Source: Bacteroidota bacterium
GTDB lineage: Bacteria > Bacteroidota > Bacteroidia > Cytophagales > Cyclobacteriaceae
Length of the DNA: 19,257 nt
Direction of reading: 5' to 3'
Assembly (NCBI GenBank): GCA_023431285.1
Contig: JAEYXN010000110.1
Span: 1-19,257 of the forward strand
Made by a program: the position numbers and the translations under genes. Each line of letters starts with the position of its first letter. The first letter of the stretch is position 1. The notes beneath the pieces are model-generated. The model was not told the origin of the DNA. It made no database searches and was given only the letters and a program-made list of their open reading frames with translations. Of this stretch, positions 7,065-16,195 are shown one piece after another.

Positions 7065-9782
7065 ATGATTACCAGAAATTTGATGATCCTCCTTTTCCTT
7101 TTGGAGAGCATTCTCTCTTACGGGCAGGGTCTTTCGGTAGCGGGGCTCACCTGCAACAGCAAGACTGATCCAATCGGGATTCCTGTTGAGGAACCGCGAT
7201 TGAGTTGGATTCTGCAGCACAACGGAAGGGATGTTCTTCAGACTGCGTACAGCATCAGAATTGCTTCTGATCCTTCCTTTAAAAAAATCATTAAGGAGAC
7301 AGGCAAGGTGAGTTCTTCCGAATCGGTACTTGTTCCGCTCACTATTAACATCGAGCCCGCTACTCGTTACTTCTGGCAGGTGAAGGTGTGGGATAACAAG
7401 AAGAATGAATCGAAGTGGAGTTCTTCAGCGTTCTTTGAAACGGGGTTGGAGGATGAGTCCTGGAAAGCTTCGTGGATTTATCCCAGACATGATACTGCCA
7501 TGTACATCCCTGCAGTGATGATAAGGAAGACATTTGACGCGTCGAAGCCTGTGGCCTCCGCACGAATGTATATTTCGAGCCTCGGAATCTATGAGCCATT
7601 TCTGAACGGTTCGAGAGTAGGGGACCAGGTACTTACTCCAGGTTGGACCGCCTACGACGCACGAGTGCAATACCAGGTTTATGATGTCACGAAACAATTA
7701 CGTCAGGGTGCGAATGCTATAGGGTTAATGTTAGGAAGTGGATGGTTTCGCAGCAATCTTGGCTGGGAAGCGAACTGGGGAATCTGGGGAAAGGAGCTTG
7801 CACTCATTTGTGAGTTAAGGCTGCGTTATGCTGATGGTACAGAGAATGTGATCGCCACCGACGGGTCATGGAAGAGCTTCAACGATGGGCCTGTACGAAT
7901 GACGGGGATCTATGAAGGGGAGACGTATGATGCACGAAAAGAAGTTGCGGGTTGGAATACGACGAAGTTCGATGATTCACAATGGAATGCGGTGAGAGCG
8001 GGAGACCGACCTAAGGCGAAACTCGTTGCCCATGAGACAGTCCCTGTGAAGCGAATACAGGAGCTCAAGCCAGTTAAGATCTTCAAGACACCAAAGGGGA
8101 CGCAGGTGGTGGACTTTGGACAGAACATGGTAGGTTGGGTTCGCCTTCGTATCAATGAAAGTACCGGTACCACGGTCACTATTCGTCATGCGGAGGTACT
8201 GGATAAGTATGGCGAATTCTATACCGACAATCTTCGTGCGGCGAAAGCAACACTTACTTATACAGCGAAAGGTGTTGACGGTGAATCATACGAACCGAAG
8301 TTCACCTTCTTTGGGTTCCGGTATATCGCCATAGAGGGAGTTACTAAGGCGATCACGCCGGAGAATTTCACGGGCGTTGTTGTTCATTCCGACATGAAAG
8401 AGACGGGAACGTTTGAATGTTCGAACCCGCTGGTGAATCAATTACAAAAGAATATTATCTGGGGGCAAAAAGGCAATTTCGTGGATGTACCGACAGACTG
8501 TCCGCAACGTGATGAGCGCCTCGGGTGGACAGGGGATGCGCAGGTGTTCACACGCACTGCGGCGTATAACATGGACGTTGCAGCATTCTTTACGAAATGG
8601 TTGAAGGACCTTGCAGCGGATCAAACTAGTGCAGGTAGCGTACCTTTTGTTGTTCCTAATGCGCTCGGTGATGACGCTGGTGGATCAGCAGGATGGGCTG
8701 ACGCAGCCACAATTATTCCATGGGAACTGTACCGAGTATACGGTGATAAGAAATATCTCATTGATCAATACGAAAGCATGAAGAAATGGCTCTCGTATAT
8801 TGATTCAAAAAGCAGGAATGATCTATGGAACACAACGTTCCATTTTGGTGACTGGTTATTCTATCGTCCTTTTGATGACAACGACGGAAGAGCTGCGGTC
8901 ACTGACAAGTATCTCATCAGTCAATGTTTCTGGGCTCATTCTACGCAGTTGGTCATTAACACAGCAAGAGTACTTGGAAAACAAGATGATGTGAAGACAT
9001 ACACCGAAAAACTGAAAAAGATAAAGGAAGCCTTTCTTCGTGAATATATGACGCCTTCCGGAAGGCTCGTTTCCAACACGCAGACCGCTTATGTGCTTGC
9101 ACTTCAATTCGACATGCTTCCGGAGAACCTTCGTACCCAGGCCGCGGATCGTTTAGTGGAAAACATAAAATCCTATGAGAATCATCTTACCACAGGGTTT
9201 CTTGGAACGCCGTATCTGTGTCATGTGCTTAGCAAATTTGGTCATGATGATATAGCCTATACGTTGCTTCTGCAGGAAAGCTATCCGTCATGGCTCTATC
9301 CTGTGAAGATGGGAGCGACAACGATATGGGAACGATGGGATGGACAGAAGCCGGACAGTACTTTTCAGACTCCAGGAATGAACTCTTTTAATCATTATGC
9401 CTATGGCGCTATTGGAGACTGGATGTACAGGTTCGTTGGCGGCATCGAATTGATCGAACCTGGTTACAAGAGAATACTCATTCAGCCGCATCCGGATAAA
9501 CGACTTACGTACGCCCGGACAAGCTTCAAGAGTCCTTATGGATTGATCAGGTCGGGGTGGGAAATGAAGGATGGCAAGATGACCGTTTCAGTAACGATCC
9601 CTGCGAACACTACGGCGTCTATCCGTCTTCCCGGCGCGAGCGGCGGACCAGTTATGGAAGGTGGAAAAGCGATAGTAAACTATCCGTACCGGGACATACA
9701 TCCTGAGGGCGCGGATCTTGTGGTGGAAGCGGGATCGGGATCATACGTGTTTACCTATTCGCCAGCGACCACAACCCCCTGA
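7065..9782 (+). CDS. GH78 alpha-L-rhamnosidase
   Basis: This inverting enzyme releases terminal alpha-L-rhamnose, probably in the periplasm. The 905-residue protein starts with a signal peptide (MITRNLMILLFLLESILSYG). Then come an Ig-like domain (about 25-125), the Bac_rhamnosid_N jelly roll (about 150-310, with FLNGSRVGDQVLTPGWTAYD), a second beta domain (about 325-435, DFGQNMVGW), the (alpha/alpha)6 catalytic domain (about 445-785) and a C-terminal beta sandwich. In DCPQRDERLGWTGD, Glu484 is the expected general acid: the spacing of Asp-6, Trp+4 and Asp+7 around it matches the active site of Streptomyces avermitilis SaRha78A. Glu756 in TIWERWDG is the expected general base. All domains are intact and length is normal. 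It is last in the plus-strand rhamnose cluster, so its product feeds RhaT and RhaI directly. Linkage and natural substrate cannot be read from the sequence. Confidence 0.95.
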   Translation: MITRNLMILLFLLESILSYGQGLSVAGLTCNSKTDPIGIPVEEPRLSWILQHNGRDVLQTAYSIRIASDPSFKKIIKETGKVSSSESVLVPLTINIEPATRYFWQVKVWDNKKNESKWSSSAFFETGLEDESWKASWIYPRHDTAMYIPAVMIRKTFDASKPVASARMYISSLGIYEPFLNGSRVGDQVLTPGWTAYDARVQYQVYDVTKQLRQGANAIGLMLGSGWFRSNLGWEANWGIWGKELALICELRLRYADGTENVIATDGSWKSFNDGPVRMTGIYEGETYDARKEVAGWNTTKFDDSQWNAVRAGDRPKAKLVAHETVPVKRIQELKPVKIFKTPKGTQVVDFGQNMVGWVRLRINESTGTTVTIRHAEVLDKYGEFYTDNLRAAKATLTYTAKGVDGESYEPKFTFFGFRYIAIEGVTKAITPENFTGVVVHSDMKETGTFECSNPLVNQLQKNIIWGQKGNFVDVPTDCPQRDERLGWTGDAQVFTRTAAYNMDVAAFFTKWLKDLAADQTSAGSVPFVVPNALGDDAGGSAGWADAATIIPWELYRVYGDKKYLIDQYESMKKWLSYIDSKSRNDLWNTTFHFGDWLFYRPFDDNDGRAAVTDKYLISQCFWAHSTQLVINTARVLGKQDDVKTYTEKLKKIKEAFLREYMTPSGRLVSNTQTAYVLALQFDMLPENLRTQAADRLVENIKSYENHLTTGFLGTPYLCHVLSKFGHDDIAYTLLLQESYPSWLYPVKMGATTIWERWDGQKPDSTFQTPGMNSFNHYAYGAIGDWMYRFVGGIELIEPGYKRILIQPHPDKRLTYARTSFKSPYGLIRSGWEMKDGKMTVSVTIPANTTASIRLPGASGGPVMEGGKAIVNYPYRDIHPEGADLVVEAGSGSYVFTYSPATTTP

Positions 9783-9818
9783 GTTGAGTACGTATACTTT
9801 TTGCGCATATGCTATCCG
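9783..9818. terminator. Possible weak shared terminator between convergent genes
   Basis: The 36-bp gap between the converging GH78 and GH140 genes has a 4-bp stem, AGTA (9787-9790) with TACT (9795-9798), followed by a T run (9798-9802). A palindrome GCATATGC lies at 9805-9812. The stem is short and AT-rich, so intrinsic termination here is only a suggestion; the position between convergent genes is the main argument. Confidence 0.25.
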
Positions 9819-11192
9819 TTATTTCACAGGAAGGGGATAATTCCTTGCCGCATCGTCGACAATCAATACCCAGTCCTGACCGTAACCATTAGAAGGGGGG
9901 ACGAATTCCCGTTTCTTCTTAGAGAACTTTCCTGCATCCTTAACTTCTCCGTTCCTTGGATTATACCAATGGGCAACGATTTCATTCCCGGAAATCTTTG
10001 TAGGGTCCAGTGTGAACCTCATTCCCTGTGATGAATAGATGAAGATGTAGTCATCGCCGCGCGTTGCCTGCACGCGGTCCCCGGCTCCCCGTGCATTATC
10101 TATCAACGATTGATCGGGAACACGAGTAAGCATGGGGCGTGATTCGATCAGCCTTCGAAGATGCTGCAACTGACCCGCACCTGGAAGATCGATCGCGACG
10201 TACCATGGATAATGAGGACCGTTCACAGGATGTCTGTGCGGTGCATACATCTGCCACACATCATGACACCCATAGGTATGACCAAATGCACCTGCAAACA
10301 CGTCAAAGTAGGCGAGCTTCCGGACATCATAAGCACTGGAGGTTCCAAGGTCTGCAGCGTTAAAACAGACAGGGTGGTCTTCATACATGGGTTCGCCATC
10401 GAGGACTGGCTTTGCTGGAGTAAGACTATAGGTGTGTTGGATGCGATCCCACACGTTGTTATCACGACAGTGCCCGGTTTGAAACATGTTGAAGTCGAGC
10501 CACTCATCATTATGAAAGTATTTTGCGGAACCGCCATCCTCAGGTGCATTGGGCTGCGGGTGGAAAGTCATCAACGCCTTATCGTGCCCCCCACAACCTT
10601 CAGCGATCCCGTTGGCCATGCTTCTCCAGATCTCAAGATCACTTTCGTTTCGTGGGTTACGATCACCACCTAACACCCAGATAATATTTTTTCTGTTCTT
10701 ATACCGACTTCCAATCCATCGTCCGTAAGTTCTCGCATTTTCTTTGTTGAATATTTCCGGTCCTGTGCCCCACCGATCCTTAAAAACTTTATCACCCCAG
10801 GTTGGTAGCAACGCAATGTGTAATCCTAACTGGTCCGCTTTATCGATGATGTAATCCACATGGATAAAGTACGCCTCCCTTGGCTTTGTCGGATCATCGT
10901 TTTCCAATGGAACCTCTCCATAGAAATTTGGGTCTTTCAAACCATCGAGCTCTGCGAGAACAACAGCCTGAATAACAGTGAACCACTTATCTTTTCTGTT
11001 CAGCAGATATTTGTCAGCTTCCTCGCGGCTGAGACGATGAAAGAGCTCCCATGCAGTATCTCCCAGCCAGAAGAATGGTTTGCCATCCGCTGTAACAAGA
11101 TATCGCTTGTTATCAGAGACTCGTAGCTGCGCATTGACCGAGCCTGTGAGATACCCCAGGCAGACGATAACAAGAAGAGCTTTCTTATTCAT
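9819..11192 (-). CDS. GH140-type apiosidase (DUF4038 with C-terminal beta domain)
   Basis: The 457-residue protein belongs to the DUF4038 (apiosidase-like) group, founding member BT1012 of Bacteroides thetaiotaomicron, which cleaves apiose-galacturonic acid bonds in rhamnogalacturonan II. Residues 1-21 are a signal peptide (ends SVNA, mature QLRVSDN). The barrel (about 25-365) carries KPFFWLGDTAWELFHRL near its start, Asp177 in VLGGDRNPR as the likely acid/base and Glu267 in LDGEPMYED as the likely nucleophile; the 90-residue spacing is close to that of the two BT1012 catalytic residues. A C-terminal putative collagen-binding-like beta domain (about 370-450) ends in GQDWVLIVDD. The start is 37 bp after the GH106 stop on the same strand, so GH106 and this gene form an operon. 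Some DUF4038 members may have other activities, so apiosidase is a family-based call. Confidence 0.88.
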   Translation of the reverse strand: MNKKALLVIVCLGYLTGSVNAQLRVSDNKRYLVTADGKPFFWLGDTAWELFHRLSREEADKYLLNRKDKWFTVIQAVVLAELDGLKDPNFYGEVPLENDDPTKPREAYFIHVDYIIDKADQLGLHIALLPTWGDKVFKDRWGTGPEIFNKENARTYGRWIGSRYKNRKNIIWVLGGDRNPRNESDLEIWRSMANGIAEGCGGHDKALMTFHPQPNAPEDGGSAKYFHNDEWLDFNMFQTGHCRDNNVWDRIQHTYSLTPAKPVLDGEPMYEDHPVCFNAADLGTSSAYDVRKLAYFDVFAGAFGHTYGCHDVWQMYAPHRHPVNGPHYPWYVAIDLPGAGQLQHLRRLIESRPMLTRVPDQSLIDNARGAGDRVQATRGDDYIFIYSSQGMRFTLDPTKISGNEIVAHWYNPRNGEVKDAGKFSKKKREFVPPSNGYGQDWVLIVDDAARNYPLPVK

Positions 11193-11229
11193 TTAATCAT
11201 TGTTGATTATGACAGAGTGAATGGTCGCG

Positions 11230-14028
11230 TTAATGGATCTCTATTTCTACAGGGCCCAACAATCCTGCAGGCAGGAGAGGGGCTTCGGCAAAGGGTTGTG
11301 TCCACGCGTTAGGAAGCCGGGTTATGTTACTCTTGTAAATTCGTTTTCCCGGTTCACGTTTTGAATCTCCGATCAGTCCATTATTAATTGAATTCACGAC
11401 TTCAACAATCAGGATGTTCTTTCCAGGACGGACCTTACCCGTAATATCAAAACTTTGGGATTCGAACCAATGCAATCCGAGGCGTTCACCATTGAGATAT
11501 ACATCACCAATCTCCTCTATCTTTCCTAAACGAAGGATTAGTTTTTGAGAGTTCGTCGTATTGGGAATGGGAAACTCAGTCTGATAAGTGGCGAGCCCGG
11601 AGAAATGTCTTATTCTTTCATCGTTGTTCAGATGCAAAGAACGAAGGGAATCAACGTGGATTTCCGTAGGCTCTCCTGAATGATGTTCGAAACGAATTCT
11701 CCAGGGAGTGCTTATCCGATATTTTTTTCCTTCAATCTTAAGCGTTCCATTCGAAGTATTGTACCCTGTCCCCTTCACTGAACTTTGAAAAGACGAATTC
11801 CGGAAGACAATGAATGCAGATTCATGTCCATCCAAAATCATGGGTATCGCAGTATGGTTTTTCCCTTCAACTGAATACACTTCAATTTGTCTTGTTGCAC
11901 CATCAACGGGATTCCACCACTCCGGCTGCTTTCCCGTGACGCGGAAAGACGCAATCCCTTTAAATGGTCTTTTCGACTTGTTCCGAATAAAGTAAATATG
12001 AGTGTTGTCTACGATGCGATGAATGAACTCACATGAATCTTGACCAGTTGATGAAAACTCTACGTCAGGGAAGATGCCTTTCTCTGTGAGCGCTTGTCTT
12101 ACTGTTTTACCTGAGACAATTTTTCCCTTACCGACGCTTCGTTCCTTACCGGCACCCCTCCACAGACGGTCCGACATTTGGCGAATCAATTTATCATTGG
12201 AAACGTGGTCGGAAAGAGAATAGCTTCTTGTGGTTTTTTTTCCAACTACGACCGCACCCTCATTCACCATCTTCTCAATCTTCTTTAGGACGTCAGGATT
12301 TATTCTCTGATCATTGGGGAGAACCAGCACTTCGTATGACTGTCCATGAGGCAAGTATATTTTTCCGTCCTTTACTTCCATTCTGTTGAGGATAGCGTCG
12401 GAGTTAACCACATCGTAATCATAACCTTTGCCAAGTCCTTCAGGAATATGTTTTGGCTTTACAAAGTTTGGGGCCTGGTCACCATAGTAATATGCGACGT
12501 CTCCCACGAAATTACCCTGCTGCAGAAGATAACTGCACCTGGCAATGTATTCGTGGAATCCCTTTGACTTTGGCCACCATCCGTTTGTAGTACTGATCAA
12601 TGTTCCAAAGTTGTAGATCCATCCTGGCTTCCCTGCCTCGGGAGTGGTGTGGGGAAAAGTGTGATACACAAACCGGTTGAGTCCTTCACACATCGCGCGG
12701 TCCGCCAGGTGCTTAAGATCGCCAGGGCCTTCCTGCCATAGCCACACACTGGTGAACGATTCCGCTTCCACTGATTTCTGATTATAAATATGTGCAGCAC
12801 TTGAAATGCCCTTCACGATCTGAAGCAATTCAAGCTTTGGATGTTTGTTCCAAAATTCTCCACGAGGGACAGTGAGTGCTCCAAGGGCTCTCAAGTCTTC
12901 AAAGGGAACATTATGTATCGGTTGACCCGGCCCACCGGCTTCAGCATAAAAACCGATGCCTTCCTTCTCCGCGAGTTCACGACCTTTCGCATAATGATTT
13001 TCAATGATCAGATCTGACAATACTTTGTTGAAGTCAAAGTGAAACCGTTCGGTTACGTTTTTATTTTCGATGGTGAATCCATCAAGTGCCGGAAGATAAG
13101 AGTGGACGTCGTAGTGTTTTCTTGAGCGAAAGAATTCCGGAAGCTTGCCGGTCCATACGGCAGTATTTACTTCATAACTGTCTTCGTATAGATACCTTAG
13201 TGACTGCTCACTTAGGTTTGGAAACTTCTCCTTTAATCGTCGCAAAATGTAATTCATGTTAGCTTCCTGAGCCTCGGCGCTGAAGTGATCCAGCATAAGT
13301 CCTACCGAATTCTCACTGGGAACCATCAACGGTTGGCCTGTGGGCGCACATACGTAACGTACCAACCGGAACTTACCTGCGGGAATTTCAATGCTTCCAG
13401 GTGCACTCCCGTCGCGGGCAATTACCCGGATATCGGTTGACCTTAGAAGCGAATCATTCTTTAATGGATGGAGAATGGTGGCCACCTCTTTGTAATAAAC
13501 AGGAAGTCCATCACCGTTTCTTTGTACCAATGTTTTTCTGTTTCCATATTCACCAGGGATGTGAGGAAAAGGAAGTGAGCCGTTGAATACTGCGGGTCCG
13601 GTAATGACTGTATCGGATCGGAAGAGCCCCATCGCACCATGCTCAGGCTTTATCCACGTACCTCCGGCATTCCAACTGCTGGAGCTGATAAGGCCAAGCT
13701 CAAGTCCAAGTCGATTACCTTCCCGTACAGCATGTGCGATTGCGTCAAGAGACTCATCACCGAGAAACGGGGGACCCGCGGGCACAATCCTATCCGGATT
13801 CATGTTAGTTCCGACGTCCCAGATATCAAAACCTCCCATTCCTTTCTCTTTGGCTTCCTCCATTTCAAAAGTGATTGCCGAGTAGCTAAAATTTCCATTT
13901 ACCCAGGGCCATAATGCCTTGGGTCTGGCGGACACAGGTGGGTTGTGAAAAAGGGAATCCAGGGATTGTGAAATACAAGAGGTAGAACTGATAAACAGAA
14001 GAATACAGATATTAATGGGGAAACGCAT
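11230..14028 (-). CDS. GH106 alpha-L-rhamnosidase
   Basis: The 932-residue protein matches the GH106 family, whose characterised members (for example BT0986) remove alpha-L-rhamnose from rhamnogalacturonan II. The N-terminus is a signal sequence; Cys18 in SSTSC might be a lipid attachment site, but the lipobox is poor and ordinary cleavage before QSLDS is equally possible. Family-like segments are RPKALWPWVNGN, KGMGGFDIWDVGTNMNPDR, SSSSWNAGGTWI, LYEDSYEV, GFYAEAGGPGQP and VEAESFTSVWLWQEGPGDLK; Glu421 and Glu423 in VEAESF are candidate catalytic residues. The last roughly 130 residues (from about 800; YLNGERLGLHWFESQSFDI) form a galactose-binding-like jelly roll. It is first in a minus-strand operon with GH140 and diverges from GH97. 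Coexistence with a GH78 implies distinct rhamnose linkages. The substrate is inferred from family and neighbours. Confidence 0.9.
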   Translation of the reverse strand: MRFPINICILLFISSTSCISQSLDSLFHNPPVSARPKALWPWVNGNFSYSAITFEMEEAKEKGMGGFDIWDVGTNMNPDRIVPAGPPFLGDESLDAIAHAVREGNRLGLELGLISSSSWNAGGTWIKPEHGAMGLFRSDTVITGPAVFNGSLPFPHIPGEYGNRKTLVQRNGDGLPVYYKEVATILHPLKNDSLLRSTDIRVIARDGSAPGSIEIPAGKFRLVRYVCAPTGQPLMVPSENSVGLMLDHFSAEAQEANMNYILRRLKEKFPNLSEQSLRYLYEDSYEVNTAVWTGKLPEFFRSRKHYDVHSYLPALDGFTIENKNVTERFHFDFNKVLSDLIIENHYAKGRELAEKEGIGFYAEAGGPGQPIHNVPFEDLRALGALTVPRGEFWNKHPKLELLQIVKGISSAAHIYNQKSVEAESFTSVWLWQEGPGDLKHLADRAMCEGLNRFVYHTFPHTTPEAGKPGWIYNFGTLISTTNGWWPKSKGFHEYIARCSYLLQQGNFVGDVAYYYGDQAPNFVKPKHIPEGLGKGYDYDVVNSDAILNRMEVKDGKIYLPHGQSYEVLVLPNDQRINPDVLKKIEKMVNEGAVVVGKKTTRSYSLSDHVSNDKLIRQMSDRLWRGAGKERSVGKGKIVSGKTVRQALTEKGIFPDVEFSSTGQDSCEFIHRIVDNTHIYFIRNKSKRPFKGIASFRVTGKQPEWWNPVDGATRQIEVYSVEGKNHTAIPMILDGHESAFIVFRNSSFQSSVKGTGYNTSNGTLKIEGKKYRISTPWRIRFEHHSGEPTEIHVDSLRSLHLNNDERIRHFSGLATYQTEFPIPNTTNSQKLILRLGKIEEIGDVYLNGERLGLHWFESQSFDITGKVRPGKNILIVEVVNSINNGLIGDSKREPGKRIYKSNITRLPNAWTQPFAEAPLLPAGLLGPVEIEIH

Positions 14029-14172
14029 TGTCAGATTTTTCAGAGCTGTAAAATAAAGAAGGAAGTGGTCTTAACTATACTGGACTGTCACGATCATAAC
14101 ACACGAATTAAAATGATTTGACTAGTATGGTGTAATACGCTTACTTACAATAACAAATCAACCGATGATCTC
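14029..14172. promoter_or_regulatory. Divergent promoter region between GH106 and GH97
   Basis: These 144 bp separate the GH106-GH140 and GH97-esterase operons, so both need promoters here. The region is AT-rich. TTTG at 14117-14120 followed after about 21 bp by TACTTACA is only a half match to the Bacteroidota -33/-7 pattern. No strong inverted repeat was found. The rhaI-type TTAAGGA motif is absent, so the two halves of the locus may be controlled differently. Confidence 0.35.
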
Positions 14173-16155
14173 ATGAAAAAGGTCGCTTTTCTACTCCTGT
14201 CAAGCCTTTGTATAGTATTGGCATCAAGAGCCCAGGGAACAAAGGAATTTCGTGTTTCTTCCCCAGACAAGCAAATAACCATTCACATTAAAGCGGGTCC
14301 TAAGCTGTTGTGGTCAGTGAGTAGCGGCGGCCATGGTATCATCGAACCATCGGCTATTTCCCTTCAACTTGGGGATGGCACATCGCCAGGTGAGAATGTA
14401 CGTGTCACGTCGTCTCCTTCAAGGACGGTTAATACATCGTTTAAAACTATCAACTATCGGAAGGCTGAAATACGTGATCACTTTAATGAGATCACACTAA
14501 ACTGTCGCGGCGATTATGCTATTCAGTTCAGGGCGTATAATGATGCCGTTGCGTACCGGTTTGTGCTGAAGAAGAAGGGAAACGTCACCGTAAATCATGA
14601 GGAGGCTAATTTCAATTTCGCAGGAGACTTCAATAGCACTCTTCCAATACAATGGGATTACCGTGGAGGAGAGACTTTCAATTCTTCTTTTGAAGCGCTG
14701 TACCGGGAAATTCCTCTTTCAAAGTTTCCTAAAGACTCACTTGCCTTCACACCTCTCGCCGTTGAAACCGCGAACAATATCAAAGCAGTAATTCTGGAGG
14801 CGGACCTTGAAGATTATCCGGGAATGTACCTGGATCTTAATGAGAACGGTAGAGGTCTGAAGAGTGTGTTTGCTCCATATCCGCTTGAATGGAAGAATGG
14901 CGGACATAACCGTATGAATCTTATTCCTACAAAACGAGCAGAGTACATTGCCAATATAAAAGGAAGCCGCAATCTTCCCTGGCGGGTTGTGGCGATAAGC
15001 CGTAACGATAAAGACTTGCTTGACAATGATATTGTTCAAAAGCTTGCTTCTCCAAATCGTCTTCAGGACGTGAGTTGGATCAAACCTGGTCTGGTAGCCT
15101 GGGATTGGTGGAATGATTGGAATATATCCAACGTCGATTTCAAGGCAGGGATCAATACACCCACGTATAAGTATTACATCGACTTCGCAGCAGCAAACAA
15201 GATTCCTTATATCATCATCGATGACGGGTGGTCTAATGCCTTGGATCTGTATGCCAGAAATCCTGACCTTAATCTGGAAGAGGTCGTCGCCTATGGTAAG
15301 ACCAGGAATGTGGGGATAATCGTATGGGCGACCTGGTTCGCAGTGCAGAATCAAATGGATCGTGCATTCCCTGAATTTGCCAAGATGGGAATCAAAGGCT
15401 TGAAGATAGATTTCATCGACCGGGATGATCAGATTGCTGTGGCCTCAACCTACGAGATCGCGCGTAAGGCGGCGGAATATAAAATGCTCGTCGATTACCA
15501 TGGAATTCATAAACCCGCCGGGCTTCAACGGACCTATCCAAATGTGCTTGGGTATGAGGGCGTCAAGGGTCTTGAGAATTACAAGTGGGCCAACGAGGAT
15601 CAGCCTCGTTATGCTGTTACCATCCCGTTCCTTAGAATGCTCGCTGGTCCTATGGATTATACCCCCGGGGCGATGCGCAATGCCACCGAAGCAAGCTTTC
15701 GTCCCATCAATGCAAATCCGATGAGCAAGGGAACGCGATGCCATCAACTTGCCATGTACGTTATTTATGACGCGCCCCTGCAGATGCTATCAGACAATCC
15801 CACTGCCTATATGCGGGAGCAGGAATGCACGGATTTCATAGTGCGAATGCCTGTTACGTTTGATGCGAATATCCCTCTGGATGGAAAGATGGGTGAATAC
15901 GTCGCGCTTGCACGCAGGAAGGGAAACAACTGGTATGTTGGCGCGATGACTAACTGGACGGCACGAGAAATTACCATCGACTTTTCTTTTCTGCCTGAAG
16001 GCAATTTTAAGGCGACGGTTTTTCGTGATGGTATAAATGCTGATAGAGACGCCACCGATTATAAGAAGGAAGGGATTGAGGTGTCGAAAGGCATGAAGCT
16101 TCCTATAAAGCTTGCGCCGGGTGGTGGATGGGCAGCCATCCTGGAAGCTGACTAG
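14173..16155 (+). CDS. GH97 glycoside hydrolase, retaining alpha-galactosidase type
   Basis: The 660-residue protein has the GH97 layout: signal peptide (MKKVAFLLLSSLCIVLASRA), N-terminal beta super-sandwich (about 25-285), catalytic barrel (about 300-575) and C-terminal beta domain. Barrel motifs include WIKPGLVAWDWWNDWN, YIIIDDGW and GLKIDFIDRDDQ. Asp413 in KIDF aligns with the nucleophile of BT1871-like retaining members (Asp415 there); inverting SusB-like alpha-glucosidases lack an Asp at this place. Glu468, or Glu462, in GYEGVKGLE is the candidate acid/base; Glu468 lies 55 residues after Asp413, the spacing found in BT1871. The likely activity is alpha-galactosidase, with beta-L-arabinopyranosidase as an alternative since that sugar shares the configuration. 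The enzyme probably works in the periplasm. It starts an operon with the esterase 40 bp downstream. Confidence 0.92.
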   Translation: MKKVAFLLLSSLCIVLASRAQGTKEFRVSSPDKQITIHIKAGPKLLWSVSSGGHGIIEPSAISLQLGDGTSPGENVRVTSSPSRTVNTSFKTINYRKAEIRDHFNEITLNCRGDYAIQFRAYNDAVAYRFVLKKKGNVTVNHEEANFNFAGDFNSTLPIQWDYRGGETFNSSFEALYREIPLSKFPKDSLAFTPLAVETANNIKAVILEADLEDYPGMYLDLNENGRGLKSVFAPYPLEWKNGGHNRMNLIPTKRAEYIANIKGSRNLPWRVVAISRNDKDLLDNDIVQKLASPNRLQDVSWIKPGLVAWDWWNDWNISNVDFKAGINTPTYKYYIDFAAANKIPYIIIDDGWSNALDLYARNPDLNLEEVVAYGKTRNVGIIVWATWFAVQNQMDRAFPEFAKMGIKGLKIDFIDRDDQIAVASTYEIARKAAEYKMLVDYHGIHKPAGLQRTYPNVLGYEGVKGLENYKWANEDQPRYAVTIPFLRMLAGPMDYTPGAMRNATEASFRPINANPMSKGTRCHQLAMYVIYDAPLQMLSDNPTAYMREQECTDFIVRMPVTFDANIPLDGKMGEYVALARRKGNNWYVGAMTNWTAREITIDFSFLPEGNFKATVFRDGINADRDATDYKKEGIEVSKGMKLPIKLAPGGGWAAILEAD

Positions 16156-16195
16156 CCTTAATAAAATAAGTACCTTTCAATACTAAACCGTACCA

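Noticed and set aside
10161..10673. 170-residue frame antisense to the GH140 gene
   Set aside because: No domain or signal; lies entirely opposite the conserved apiosidase reading.
14165..14176. Three-codon mini-frame (ATG ATC TCA TGA) overlapping the GH97 start codon
   Set aside because: It could couple translation, but such short frames are frequent by chance and there is no upstream ribosome-binding site that favours it.
14737..15354. 205-residue frame antisense to GH97
   Set aside because: Isoleucine-rich shadow opposite conserved barrel motifs.
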